64,000 nt of DNA from Dyella_A sp051962475 (GTDB taxonomy: Bacteria; Pseudomonadota; Gammaproteobacteria; Xanthomonadales; Rhodanobacteraceae). The position numbers and the translations under genes are program-made. The stretch is taken from contig NZ_JBQCCF010000064.1 of assembly GCF_051962475.1 (NCBI RefSeq), positions 1 through 64,000 of the forward strand, in the 5' to 3' direction. Shown piece by piece: positions 43,601 through 52,000 of this stretch (position 1 is its first letter; every line of letters starts with the position of its first letter). The notes beneath the pieces were generated by a model. It had not been told where the DNA came from, did not search any database, and saw nothing but the letters and a program-made list of their open reading frames with translations.

Positions 43601-46253
43601 AGCCAATACCGCCGCTGCTGCCCTTGTCGGCGGTCATGTTGTCCAGCGTGTAGGTCTGACCCGTGCCGGTGATCGTCGCAGCGCCGCCGGTACCGGCGAC
43701 CGTGCCCAAGTTGAAGCCGCTGTAGTCGACACCGGAGGCCGCGGACACCTGCGTGCCGATGTCGAAGTCTCCCGCCACACCGGTCACTGCCGCGCCGCTG
43801 CCCGAAACCGAGCTGAAGCCCGAATAGGCAATGCCGCTCGCGGTCGACGTGAGAGTGTCGTCCGCGAAACTGCCGGTCACGTTGGAGATCGCACCCGTGC
43901 CGGTGACGTTCGTGGCGGCAGCGAAGGTCATACCGAGACTGCTGGTATTGCCGTCGTCGAAACCTGTGGCGCCTGTCACATGGGTGGCATCGGCCGCGCT
44001 GAAGCCGCTGAAGGTAATTCCACCGTAGGTACCGGTCGTGGTGCCGGTGAGATTGAACGCCGTGTTGCCCAGGCCGGTGATCGACCCACTGCCGCTCAAA
44101 CTGCCACTGCCGGATAGCGCCGGCGTGGCGAAGGCGGCATCGCTCAGCCCGGTGAGTACGCCATTGGCCGTAATGGACGTGGTGCCGGTGGCGTCGAGCT
44201 TGCCGTTCACCGCACCACTGCCCAGCACCAGCGCCCCGCCGCTGCTGACGGTCAGCGCGCCGGTGGCCAGCGTGCCCAGGGTCAGGCCGGTCTGGTCCGT
44301 TATCTGGGTGGTACCGCCGGTCAGGCTGACCGCACCGCTGAAATCGTTGCCTGCGTTGGCGAGCGTGAGCGCACCGCTACCCGCATTGAAGCTGTTGCTG
44401 CCGCCGCCTGCCGCCTGCGTGATAGCGCTGCCGCCGACCTGAGTGATCGTCGTGCCGTTGACCGTCAACGAGCCGGTGCCCAGCGAGAGCGTGCCGAGCT
44501 GGACCGCCCCACCGCTTGAACCGATCGAAAGGGTCCCACCCTTGGTGGTGAAACCCGCTCCGCTCGCGAAGGTCACCCCCGTGGCGCCACTGAGCACGCC
44601 CGACAACGTGCCGGTGCCTGTGGCGGCGACCACCACACCGGTGGCGAACGACAGCGCTCCGCCCGCGGTGAGAGTCAGGCTGCGGTTGTTGCTGCCGGCG
44701 TAGCTGATGGAATTCTGGACGCTGATATCGCCCGATGCGGTCACACTGACATTGCTGGTGCCCAGCTGCGTGAGCAGGGTCGACACCTTGATGTTCGAGT
44801 CCGCGTCGGCCGCGCCCTCGTTGAAAGTGCCGCCAGCGCCGAATGCGTTGCCGGAGTCCGCCGAATTGCTGATGGTGACATTGCCCGGGTCCAGCAACAG
44901 CGAGCCCCACACGCCTTGGTCGGCGCGAAGGTCGGCATGCCCGTCGAATTGCAGATAGCCGTGGCTGGACACCTCCGCACGACCGCCGTCCCCGCCGTGT
45001 GCGCCGCCGCGGGCAGAAATTTCACCCATGAAACCGGTTGCCCGATCGGACCAGACGACTACCGAACCGCCCTTCCCCGACTCCTTGGCATCGGCGTTCA
45101 GCACCGCCTGTGGGCCGACGTAGGTAATCGCTGAGCGCTGCAGGCCTTCTCCCCCCTGCCAACCACCGCCCACGCGAATGCTTCCACCACCCTGGGTGCC
45201 GGACGCGTCGATGATGCCGGTGACCGCGACATTGGCATCGGACAGCACCTGCGCATTGCCGCCACGCACGCCGGACACATTGATGTTGCCACTGTTGACC
45301 GCGTTGCCGCCGGATGCCACCAGCCGTACGGTGCCACCGTCGGTATTGATGCCTCCGGCCGTGATCACGCCGGCGTTGTTCACCACGTCGGTGAACAGGT
45401 CTTTCGCTGCCGAGGCCTGCAGCACCACGGTGCCGCCGTCAGCCTGCAGGGTGCCGCTGTTGCTCACGGCGGCATTCGCGTCCAGGCGCTGTTTCAGTTC
45501 GCCGGTGACCTGGATGTTGATCAGGCCGTTGCCGTCGAAATCGAGCACCGCCCTGTCGGCGCCGTCCAGGTTGATGTTGCCGTAGTTGGCCAGGATCAGG
45601 CCGTCATTCGCCACGCTGCCGCCGACCAGGCTCACCGAGCCGCCACTGGCCGCCGCGATGGTTCCATGGTTGACCACGCCGGCACTGCCGCCGTGGGCGT
45701 CGAGGTTGAAGTGATTGGCGAGAAAGTCGCTGGGCGTGAGGTCCAGCGTGCTGGCCATCAGGCCGCCAACGTTCACCTGCGCGGTGGAGCCGAAGATGAT
45801 GCCGTGGGTGTTGATCAGGAACACCTGGCCGTTGGAGTTGATGCGGCCGAATATCTGGCTGGGGTTCTGGTCGAGAATACGGTTGAGCGCGACCGCCGTG
45901 AACGAGGGCTGGTTGAACTGAACAGTCGCGTCCTTGCCGACGTTGAAGGTGAGCCAGTCCAGCGCGAGCTTGTTGGAGATCTGGTTGATGACGGTGGTGT
46001 TGCCGTTCTGGCTGATCGAGCCGATGCCACCCACCACCGTGCCGCCGGTCGGCGAGGTCAGCGCGGTGACCGACACCGTGCCGGTGTTTGCTCCGGGTAC
46101 GGCCATGCCTGCGTGTGCGGGCACGGAAAACAGGCCGCCGGCGGCCAGCGCCATCGACAGGTACAGCGGCAGCGCCTTGCGTTGCGGCGGGAGTGCCTCC
46201 GCACGATGACTGCGGCGTGACGGACGATGCGACGGATCGATGTGGGTGTGCAT
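37635..46253 (-). CDS. Two-partner secretion exoprotein, filamentous-haemagglutinin/HMW-like adhesin
   Basis: 2872 residues. The long N-terminal signal (about 48 residues: basic segment then YLSMALAAGGLFSVPAHA) is followed by the TPS domain (about 50-330), with NRILDQNPSQIFGRINSNG, VFLINTHGIIFG and NVGGLMAST, the haemagglutination-activity signature recognised by TpsB. The rest is Gly/Ser/Thr/Asn-rich beta-helix repeat with motifs such as NGAISQSGGVITAGTLTGSS, including large internal duplications. No polymorphic toxin or CdiA-type VENN domain is visible at the C-terminus, which ends with CQPELEDCSSE, a Cys pair like that of HMW-type adhesins anchored through a terminal disulfide. An adhesion/biofilm role is likely. 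It follows tpsB and precedes a Cys-rich exported protein. Confidence 0.9.
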   Translation of the reverse strand: MHTHIDPSHRPSRRSHRAEALPPQRKALPLYLSMALAAGGLFSVPAHAGMAVPGANTGTVSVTALTSPTGGTVVGGIGSISQNGNTTVINQISNKLALDWLTFNVGKDATVQFNQPSFTAVALNRILDQNPSQIFGRINSNGQVFLINTHGIIFGSTAQVNVGGLMASTLDLTPSDFLANHFNLDAHGGSAGVVNHGTIAAASGGSVSLVGGSVANDGLILANYGNINLDGADRAVLDFDGNGLINIQVTGELKQRLDANAAVSNSGTLQADGGTVVLQASAAKDLFTDVVNNAGVITAGGINTDGGTVRLVASGGNAVNSGNINVSGVRGGNAQVLSDANVAVTGIIDASGTQGGGSIRVGGGWQGGEGLQRSAITYVGPQAVLNADAKESGKGGSVVVWSDRATGFMGEISARGGAHGGDGGRAEVSSHGYLQFDGHADLRADQGVWGSLLLDPGNVTISNSADSGNAFGAGGTFNEGAADADSNIKVSTLLTQLGTSNVSVTASGDISVQNSISYAGSNNRSLTLTAGGALSFATGVVVAATGTGTLSGVLSGATGVTFASGAGFTTKGGTLSIGSSGGAVQLGTLSLGTGSLTVNGTTITQVGGSAITQAAGGGSNSFNAGSGALTLANAGNDFSGAVSLTGGTTQITDQTGLTLGTLATGALTVSSGGALVLGSGAVNGKLDATGTTSITANGVLTGLSDAAFATPALSGSGSLSGSGSITGLGNTAFNLTGTTTGTYGGITFSGFSAADATHVTGATGFDDGNTSSLGMTFAAATNVTGTGAISNVTGSFADDTLTSTASGIAYSGFSSVSGSGAAVTGVAGDFDIGTQVSAASGVDYSGFNLGTVAGTGGAATITGTGQTYTLDNMTADKGSSGGIGWTGFGNITDSTGTILFGTGGSVSGNITAKTLDYGSYTSAVTFDLSNGTATAIGGTWSGVSSVTGSGNSDTIAGANQTYTLTGSNAGNNGTVSWTSFEQIADGGTGTLESTGGQTYTLTGSDTGTVATLLSGGFSGIGNIDDGTGTVAFDTAGSISGNVTASALDYGSYVGAVNLDLSNGAGSTTGVGGTWSGVTSVTGNGSSATVIGTGQTYTLDNMTADKGSSGGIGWSGFGNITDSTGTILFGTGGSVSGNITAKRLDYGSHTGAVTFDLSNGGNATTGIGGSWSGVSSVTGSGNSDTIAGANQTYTLTGSNAGNNGTVSWTSFENLQDAGIGTLKAASQTWSLTGHNQGTLTDLSGAFGGMGNLVDTGTGHFVMHSGTDGDVSGNLDAGTGGSIDYTGYSTPVDVNLSGSGTTGVGGTVSGIASITASSDLGVSGITAGSLDITTTGAGTTTTLGTLSVGVDLGIVASGAVLQGGALTVSGGTTVNAGGNAITLINGGNDFVGSVTLAGGTTQIADQNALTLGTLSTGALTVTSHGALNLGHGGVGGDLIATSNNGAITEGTGGVQVSGTSNLQAGTGAITLLDGSNHFAGAVTAAGQGVQLQDAGDLTIAALSSGTNGTVNLTAGGALTLPASGIDTGTADLTLAANGGSLAMPGALSGANVTLIGRDGISLGNNLSSAGTVTLTSSNGAISQSGGVITAGTLTGSSADATTLGNANLITALGSFSAAGLSLTNAQALTINGPVDGGGSTAITSTGNLVLVGNVSGTTTSLDAGGAISQSGGIVTATTLNLGSVGGSSLTKNNQIANLGTVTNTGSGGLSLINATGLNLAGALNVGTASGNDVSLQVTGNLTQAGGSVITADRLGGSSTGDTTLGGSNQLNHLGGFNAANLSLTNAAALTVDGPLVVPGTLNLTTTAGALSLATDLTATTVNLNSASALMLANNIDATTLSLVSGGAITQGGGALTVSGTTTVNAGSNAITLIDAGNDFTGAVTLTGGTTQIADQNALTLGTLATGALTVTSHGALNLGHGGVGGNLTATSNNGAITEGTGGVQVSGTSNLQAGTGAITLLDGNNHFTGAVTAAGQGVQLQDIGDLTIAALSSGTNGTVNLTAGGALTLPASGIDTGTANLTLAANGGSLAMPGALSGANVTLIGRDGISLGNNLSSAGTVTLTSSNGAISQSGGVITAGTLTGSSHGSTTLNQANLVGQLGNFTAANFSLVNAQALAVTGVLSTVGGSGALSLTTTSGALDVQQALSGGAITLDSAGSLALATNITGSAVTLTSDGNISQSGGVIQAGTLTGSAAGSATLSKANKIGTLGNFSATNGLALSNAQALTVSGTVDGGSSTQLTTTAGTLTAGGTVKGDAIALAGQGGVAINGTVNAGAGDIALTSAGGAITEGSAGALIGGGLSGTSAGAMSLGGANQIVTLGNITTGGDFSFRDTRTLTVNSPLAINGGNGNLSLTTTGSTSDLILATDLTGRTVALAAGRDINQAGSAIHAATLTGSAGRDAHFTGANHIGALGDFTASSLELDNAQALNVTGSVSTGSGALSLATTSGKLTLAGHVSGGATTLDAAGDMALNGALSASSLALQSGGAIAEGSGGVITAGSLTGSATGATVLNGANHVGTLGSFNADGFQFTNAGALAVNGPIDGGSSTRLATTAGDLAVNGRISGTSTELVSAGAITQGSSGKVVAGTLTGQSTGETTLGGANSIDTLGSFRAAALSLSNGKTLVVAGPVDGGASAVLTTTAGDVRVEGALSAGAVRLVSAGSISESGSGAITATTLSGQATGATSLGTSSAPVANHIGTLGNFSSPAGFSLTNAQTLTLGSVDGSSFTIDAGHAALYLGVTGGDLLQSGTTPLYDGAGTFFSSGKMGTAKDPIYVIGDSGQVIADVGAPPAYFYALDRQGNILPLTGDLSFNVPTSLFFGKAQNGNGRGDAYIDPSVISANYRSFGIVPSGILLPEDQQQCQPELEDCSSE
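40010..40610 (-). repeat. Long in-frame repeat inside tpsA, copy A
   Basis: This block is nearly identical to 41477-42077, offset by 1467 bases (489 codons exactly). Similarity decays gradually beyond about 40610, suggesting duplication followed by divergence or gene conversion. Confidence 0.8.
41477..42077 (-). repeat. Long in-frame repeat inside tpsA, copy B
   Basis: Partner of 40010-40610; only scattered substitutions are seen, and no frame change. It encodes the segment around GALTLPASGIDTGTADLTLA. Confidence 0.8.
42621..42980 (-). repeat. Second in-frame repeat in tpsA, copy A
   Basis: Near-identical to 43311-43661 (starting offset 690 bases), with a nine-base in-frame length difference inside. 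It encodes YTLTGSNAGNNGTVSWTSFE-type units. A third, more diverged unit lies at about 42960-43100. Confidence 0.75.
43311..43661 (-). repeat. Second in-frame repeat in tpsA, copy B
   Basis: Partner of 42621-42980. The two copies keep the reading frame, consistent with expansion of the beta-helix by recombination. Confidence 0.75.
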
Positions 46254-46264
46254 GGTCGTGGCCT

Positions 46265-46537
46265 GTTAGAGCGTGGTCATGGTCTCCAAGTCCCCCGCGC
46301 CGGGAACCGTTTGCGCGCAGGCCAAGGAAGAAGGAGGGAGTGGACGTCCGTCCACGACTGATGGATGACGCCGGCATGCGGGCAAACAGGCCCGGCCCTG
46401 TGGGTTGTCACCGAGTGGCCACCATGCGGCAGCGCGTGGCCTGAACTGACCACCAGTCGGCGCGGCGCCACGCACCACCACCTGGCGGCCACTCGATGAC
46501 AACGCGGGGGTCTTGGAGATCATGACCAGGCTCTAAA
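46265..46537. repeat. Nested long inverted repeats filling the tpsB-tpsA gap
   Basis: Outer arms 46265-46299 and 46503-46537 are complementary at 31 of 35 positions. Inner arms 46404-46422 and 46485-46503 match at 17 of 19, and within them GCGTGGC (46434-46440) pairs with GCCACGC (46467-46473). A separate perfect 6-bp hairpin is at 46340-46355. The right outer arm includes the tpsB stop codon; the left outer arm ends 12 bases before the tpsA ATG. It could act as an RNA structure controlling read-through from tpsB to tpsA, or be a small inverted-repeat-flanked insertion. No gene is seen in it. Confidence 0.75.
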
Positions 46538-48557
46538 ACGTGAAGCCGAAGCGCGAATAAATGTGGTAGCCCTTCTTGTCCGAAGCGTCCGGGCCGCCGA
46601 TCGGCACCGAGCCGTCCAGGTGGAACTCGAAGCGATGGAAGCGCGGCAGGCGGAAGATCAGGCCCGCACCTACGCCCTTGAGGGTCACCGCGTCGGCGAC
46701 ACCGCGGTCGGCACCGGCGGGGAAGCCGCGCGCGTAATCGACGAAGGCTTCCAGCTCCAGCAGCTCGCGCCACGGGCGCGCGTAGAACGGCGACACCTTG
46801 TCGCCAAAGCCAGGTGCGTCGACGTGGTATTCCAGCGAGGCGTAGTAGCCGCGATCGGTGAGCCCGTCGGCGATCGGGTAGGCGCGCACGCTGTCCGGGC
46901 CGCCGATCACGAACTGCTCCAGCGGCGCCAGCGCGTCGTTGGTCCACTGACCGCCCAGCTTGAAATACGCACGCTGCGACTTGGTGAGGAACTGCAGGCG
47001 GGTGTAGGAAAGCCGCGTGCTGAGGAAGCTGCTGGCGTGGTTGGGGCTGACCAAGTCCGCGCCCACCGAGCGGTCGGCGATCGACTTGCGCACGCTCACC
47101 TGCAGCAGGTCGATACCGTGCAGCTTCTGGTCGGTGCGGTTCATCGCCCAGGCCAGCTCGGCCACGTCGAAGCGCTCGTCCGACAGCGGAATGCCGATGC
47201 TGGTGAGCTTGGAGCGCTCGCGGATGTAGTGCAGCGAGGCCTGCATCTGCAGCACGTCGGTGTTGACGAACTTCCAGTCCGCGCCGGCGTACTGCGACGA
47301 GCTGGGGCCCTTCACGTCCAGCGCTGCGAAGGTGCCGTTGGACAGCTGAAGCTCACTACGCGTGGCGCCGATCACCCCGCTCAGGCCCGGCACTGCCACG
47401 GTCGGCAAGCGGTAGGCCAGCGCGCCGTAGACGTTGTTGCGTGGGTCCATCGCGTAGTCGACGTTGGCGGCGAAGCTGTCACCGATGCCCAGCGGACTGT
47501 TCCAGGTGACTCCCAGCTGCGCGCGGTAGCGGCCGGTGAGTTCGGTGCCGTAATTGTTGGCGCCGGTGGTGATGGTGTACGGGCGCTTGGCCTCGTTGGC
47601 GACCATCAGCAGGTCGGTCTGGCCGGTTTTCTCGCCGGGCTGGAAGGTGGAGCTCACCGACACGCCCGGCAGCTCGCGCGCGTAGAGCAGCGCGGTGTCC
47701 ACGTCGCCCTTGCGCAGTACCTTGCCCTTGAGCGGCTCCACCGATGCGGCGATCGCGCTGGCGCGATAGCGCTTGTTGCCCTTGACGATCACGCGGCCCA
47801 ACGTGCCCTCGAGCACGCGGATCTGCACTACGTGATCCTCGCCCACCGTCTGCGCCGGCAGGAACGCGGTGCCAAAGATGAAACCGGCCTTGCGGTAGGT
47901 GTCGGTCATCGCATCGGCCACCTGCTGCAACTGGGCGAAATCCAGTCGCGCGGGCGTGGCGCCGCCGCCGAGCTTCTTCAGCTGGGCATCGGCCAGCGCC
48001 TGCATGCTGGCCGGCGTGATGCCCGCGTCGGGGTGATCGCCCACGCCTTCGATGCGGAAGCCCTGCACCGCCAACGTCTGCGCCGCGGCCGCATCGCGGT
48101 CGCGCACCGGCGGCACCACGTTGTCCGGTAGCGGCGGCTTGGCAGCGGGCGCCGGGGTGGCCGGCGCCGCGGGTGCGGCAGGTGCCTGGGCGACCGCGGG
48201 CGCGGTGTCGTGCACGGTGAAGGCCAGCACCTGCTCGGGCAGGTAGGCATGCGCGTCGGCATAGCCGGCGCCCTTCAGCGCCGCGGTGATGGCGTCGGCG
48301 GCCGCCTGCAGTTGCGCCTGGGTCAACGCCGGCGGATGACCCGCTGCCGCCATCGCCTGCGCGTAGCCGGCCTGCACGATGCCCTGCACGGCAGCGGCAT
48401 CGCTGCCGGCCGGGACGCCGCTGACCAGGATCTGTTGCGACGGCGCGGCCGTCGCTGTTGCACCGTCGCCGGGCGTGGCCGCCGGAACGTCCTGCGCCCA
48501 CGCCTGGCTGCCGGTCAAGGCCAACGCCAGGGCTGCTGCCAGAGAAGCAATCCGCAC
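46533..48557 (-). CDS. TpsB outer-membrane transporter (FhaC/ShlB/HMW1B family)
   Basis: 674 residues from GTG 48557, with AAGGGG nine bases upstream. A signal peptide (LAAALALALTGSQAWA) is followed by an Ala/Pro-rich linker, POTRA domains (about 185-360; FRIEGVGDHPDAG, RVLEGTLGRVIVKGNKRYRA) and a 16-strand-type barrel. FVIGGPDSVRAYP corresponds to the conserved loop-6 (VRGY) motif, here VRAY, and the protein ends in Phe (SRFGFTF) as barrel proteins do. It secretes and may anchor the TpsA encoded 279 bases downstream. Confidence 0.9.
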   Translation of the reverse strand: MRIASLAAALALALTGSQAWAQDVPAATPGDGATATAAPSQQILVSGVPAGSDAAAVQGIVQAGYAQAMAAAGHPPALTQAQLQAAADAITAALKGAGYADAHAYLPEQVLAFTVHDTAPAVAQAPAAPAAPATPAPAAKPPLPDNVVPPVRDRDAAAAQTLAVQGFRIEGVGDHPDAGITPASMQALADAQLKKLGGGATPARLDFAQLQQVADAMTDTYRKAGFIFGTAFLPAQTVGEDHVVQIRVLEGTLGRVIVKGNKRYRASAIAASVEPLKGKVLRKGDVDTALLYARELPGVSVSSTFQPGEKTGQTDLLMVANEAKRPYTITTGANNYGTELTGRYRAQLGVTWNSPLGIGDSFAANVDYAMDPRNNVYGALAYRLPTVAVPGLSGVIGATRSELQLSNGTFAALDVKGPSSSQYAGADWKFVNTDVLQMQASLHYIRERSKLTSIGIPLSDERFDVAELAWAMNRTDQKLHGIDLLQVSVRKSIADRSVGADLVSPNHASSFLSTRLSYTRLQFLTKSQRAYFKLGGQWTNDALAPLEQFVIGGPDSVRAYPIADGLTDRGYYASLEYHVDAPGFGDKVSPFYARPWRELLELEAFVDYARGFPAGADRGVADAVTLKGVGAGLIFRLPRFHRFEFHLDGSVPIGGPDASDKKGYHIYSRFGFTF

Positions 48558-48733
48558 GACACGTATCCCCTTAGATTTTCAGCCGGCGCCGACCCGGCTT
48601 CGCCGTGGCCCGAGGCTGCCGCCCCTGTGCATCCCCACTGGATCGCGCGCGCGAAGACTCTCCGTTGACCGCCGTGCCGCGATCACAGCACTCCCCCTGT
48701 AATGCGTAACTACGTCACAAAATTGATCACTGG

Positions 48734-48749
48734 CAGCCTCTTCGGGCTG
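48734..48749 (-). terminator. Short hairpin after the ppkA operon
   Basis: CAGCC-N6-GGCTG lies directly after the stop of the last gene of the T6SS operon, followed on the minus strand by an AATTTT run about nine bases on. It is a weak candidate for the operon end. The tpsB promoter must lie in the remaining gap, 48558-48733. Confidence 0.38.
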
Positions 48750-48750
48750 T

Positions 48751-49095
48751 TCAGCCGTGCCCCATCTGCAGCAGGGCGTAGAGCAGCAGCGCGCACAGCC
48801 CGAGCCCGGCGAAGGCGACCAGCCACAGTCGCCAGGCCAGCCGTCGGCGATCGGGAAACAGCGCGCTGGCCATGTCGCCAGCCGGCACCGCGACCCGCTG
48901 TACCCCACCGTCGCGCGGCTGCCCGGCCGCGGCCGGCGTCAGCGCGTTGCGGGCGGTGACGCCATCGCTGTCGCACAGGCTGCCGAGCAGCGCACGGCGA
49001 CGAGCGCGATAGTCCTCGCGGGTGATGCGCCCGTTGCGATGGGCTTCGTCCAGGGTCCGCAGACTCTGGTTGGCGCGACGCTCGCGTTCGTTCAT
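48751..49095 (-). CDS. Small SHOCT-like single-helix membrane protein
   Basis: 114 residues from the ATG at 49093-49095, which overlaps the ppkA stop (ATGA). The N-terminus carries a SHOCT-like short helical motif (LDEAHRNGRITREDYRARRR). A linker follows, and a C-terminal membrane helix (WLVAFAGLGLCALLLYALLQ) ends the protein. It is translationally coupled to the T6SS kinase and so probably serves it. Function unknown. Confidence 0.72.
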   Translation of the reverse strand: MNERERRANQSLRTLDEAHRNGRITREDYRARRRALLGSLCDSDGVTARNALTPAAAGQPRDGGVQRVAVPAGDMASALFPDRRRLAWRLWLVAFAGLGLCALLLYALLQMGHG

Positions 49096-52000
49096 TTGAT
49101 TTCCCTCAGCAGGCGCACGCCGACATCGTTCTGCGCGTTGCCGCCGTCGGCGCGGTGCGCGTCGACCGTGCAGTCGGACCAGTAGCTGGTGTAGCTGGCG
49201 CCGCGCACGGCCACTGTCCCGCCGCTGACCACCCACTCCCACACGTTGCCGGTGAGGTTCACCAGCCCCCACGGATTAGGGCTGCGTCCCAGCGAGGAAA
49301 TCGGCGCCCCGGTGCCGTCATCCGCCGCCGCGGTAGGCGGCACGCAGTTGCTGTCGGCGGCCTGCTTCCAGCCGCCGCCGGCGCGCGCTGCGGCCAGCCA
49401 CTCGGCATCGGTCGGCAGCCGATAGGTAAAACCGGTGGACTGGCTGAGCCACGCAGCGTAAGCCTTGGCCTGGGCCAGCGAGATGTTGCTGACCGGCAGG
49501 CTGCCGGACAGGCGATCCTCCACCGGCTTGGGCGTGCACTGGTGCGTGGTGCTGCAGTAGCGGTTGAAGTCGCTCACACTGACCTCCGCGCGCGACAGCG
49601 CGTACGGCCGCCCGCCAGCCAGCCCCGGCACCACCACCAACGCGGGCCCGCGCTTGCCGGCCACCTGATCGGCGCAGATGCGGCCCTTGCCCACCAGCGC
49701 CGGGTCGCCGCAGGGGTCCGAGCCACCGGCCGCCGCTGCGCTGGCACCAGCAGCGGCGCCGGGCTGGCCGGCCGGTGCGGGCGCCTTGGGGGCGCCAGGC
49801 GCCGGGCGCGTGCCGGGTGCGGCGCCCTTGGTCGGCGTCGATGCGCCGCTGGCGGTCGATGTGGCCGGTGTGGCTGGTTCGGCATTCGGCGTCGACACCG
49901 GGGTTGCCGTGGCCTCGCCCGGCTTGAGGCTGTCGAGCAGGTCGGCCAGGTTGCCCTGCGGCAGTTGCCCACGCAGCTTCAGTGCCGACTCGAGCTTGCC
50001 CAGGGCCTCGGGATCATCCTTGCGCGCGGCCGCCAGTTGCTGGCGCATGCGAGCCAGGTCCGCCGCGGAGGCACCTTGCGTGCGCGCCTTCATGATGTCG
50101 GCCAGTGCGTCGTAGCGCGCCTTCGCCTGGCGCAGGTCGTCGCGGCTGCCCAGCGCCTTGATCGCCCGCCCCAGCGCATCCGACGCCGCGCTGTAACGAC
50201 CGCGCTGCACGGATGCCGCGGCCTGTCCGAGGTAGGCATCGGCCAGCAGCTTGGGACCGTCCTGCTTGAGGAAGTCGGCGTCCGGCTGCAGCGTGCGGAT
50301 GCGCGCCAGCGCTTCCTGCGCCTTGGCCACGTCGTTGGCTGCGGCGGCGCGCTTCATCGATTCGATGCGCGCCGTGACCTCGGCCGCGGCGCTCTCCTGA
50401 TCGAGGCGCGCCTGCACGGCCTTCTGCAGTCCATCCAGACGATCGCGCTGGGCCAGCAGCGGCGCGGACGCCGGCGCGTACTTCAAGCCCAGCGCCACGG
50501 CCTGCTGGGCCTGCGGCAACTGAAGCGGATCGTTCTGCGTGGCGACCTGCGCCGCGATGGCGGCGGCCAGCGCAGCCACCTGCTGCTGCGTCTGCGCACC
50601 GCGGTCGCTGGCGAGCGTCGTCATGGCGCGGGTCACCCCGGCCTGCCACTCGGCATCCAGCGTGGGCCTGGCCGCCAGCTCCTGCAGCGCCTGGTGCGCC
50701 TGCGGCACGCTCTGGCCGGCGGCCGAGGCCACCGCCGAGGTGCTCGCCGCCGCGCTCTGGGTCGCTGCGGCCACCTGGGCCGCGCGCTGCTTGAGTCGTG
50801 CCGAATCGGGGAGTACCGCCAGCGCCTGCTTCAGCTCATCGCTGGCCTGTGCGGCGTTGTGCGCGGCCAACGCGTTGCCGATGGCGACGTCGTACTTGAG
50901 CTCCAGCTCGGCATTCTTCAGCAGGCTGCTGCTGGGGTCGATCGCGCGGATGGTGGCGAGGATCGCCACCGCGTTGTCTGGCTGGTCCGTGAAGATTGCG
51001 CCGGCATCTATGCGCTGCGCCAAGCGCGTGTCGAGCTGGTTGAGCAGGTCGTTGCGCTCCTGCTCGATCGCGCCGCGCTTGAGATCGAGCTTGGGCGAAT
51101 ACAGCTTGAGCCGGTCGCGCAACTGGAACACGTGCTGCGCCTTGGCGTAGTCGTAGCGCTGGCGGGCGGGATTCCAGTAGCTGTCGATACGGTCGAGCAG
51201 GAACGACTGGATCAACTCGCCCTGGTCGATCACCAGCCGCGTGCGTTCGTCGTCGCCGAGCGTGGCCAGCGCACTGACGGCCTGGTCTTCGTTGGCGTAG
51301 TGCTGTGGATCGGACGGCTGGAAGCGCGCGATTACCTCGTTCACATCGCGCTGGTGCAGGTAGTGGCGCGCGCCCCAGCCGCCGGCCACCAGGATCACCA
51401 GGCCGATCGACCCAAACACCATGTACGGCCCGATGCGCTCGCGCAGGCTCACCTCGCGCAGGCCTTCGACGAGGTCGGCGGCGCTCTTCAATCGCTTGTC
51501 GCCAGTGAACGCCACCGCATCGCACAGCGTCTGGTACTGCCGTTTGGTCAGGCCGGGCACCGGCGGCGGCTTGCGCCCCTCCTTCATCGCCACTTCGGCG
51601 CTGACCTTGTCGAACGGGTGCTTGCCGGTGAGCAGCTCGAACGCCACGCAGCCCAGCGCGTAGATGTCGTCGCTGGGGGTGGGCTCCTTGCCCTGGATCA
51701 TCTCCAGGCTGGCGTAGGCCGGAGTGAGCGCGCCCAGCGTACCGGCGTCGAACACGGTCTGCTCGCCGACCTGGTCGCCCATGTGCTTGCCGGCACGCGC
51801 GATGCCGAAGTCGAACACCTTCGGCACGCCGTCGCGGGTGACCATGACGTTGCCGGGTTTGAAGTCCGAATGCACCACACCGGCACCGTGCGCGCGCTTG
51901 AGCGCCCACGCCATGCCCTCGATCAGCGGCCGCGCCTTGGCCAACGGCATGCCGTTGTAGGCACGCTCACGGATCAGTGTCTTGAGGTCCGAGCCGTCGA

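Noticed and set aside
38889..44117. A 1742-codon plus-strand ORF opposite tpsA
   Set aside because: It is an antisense shadow of the repetitive, GC-rich tpsA; the translation is Arg/Ala/Gly-rich low-complexity sequence without motifs, while the opposite strand has a full TPS domain.
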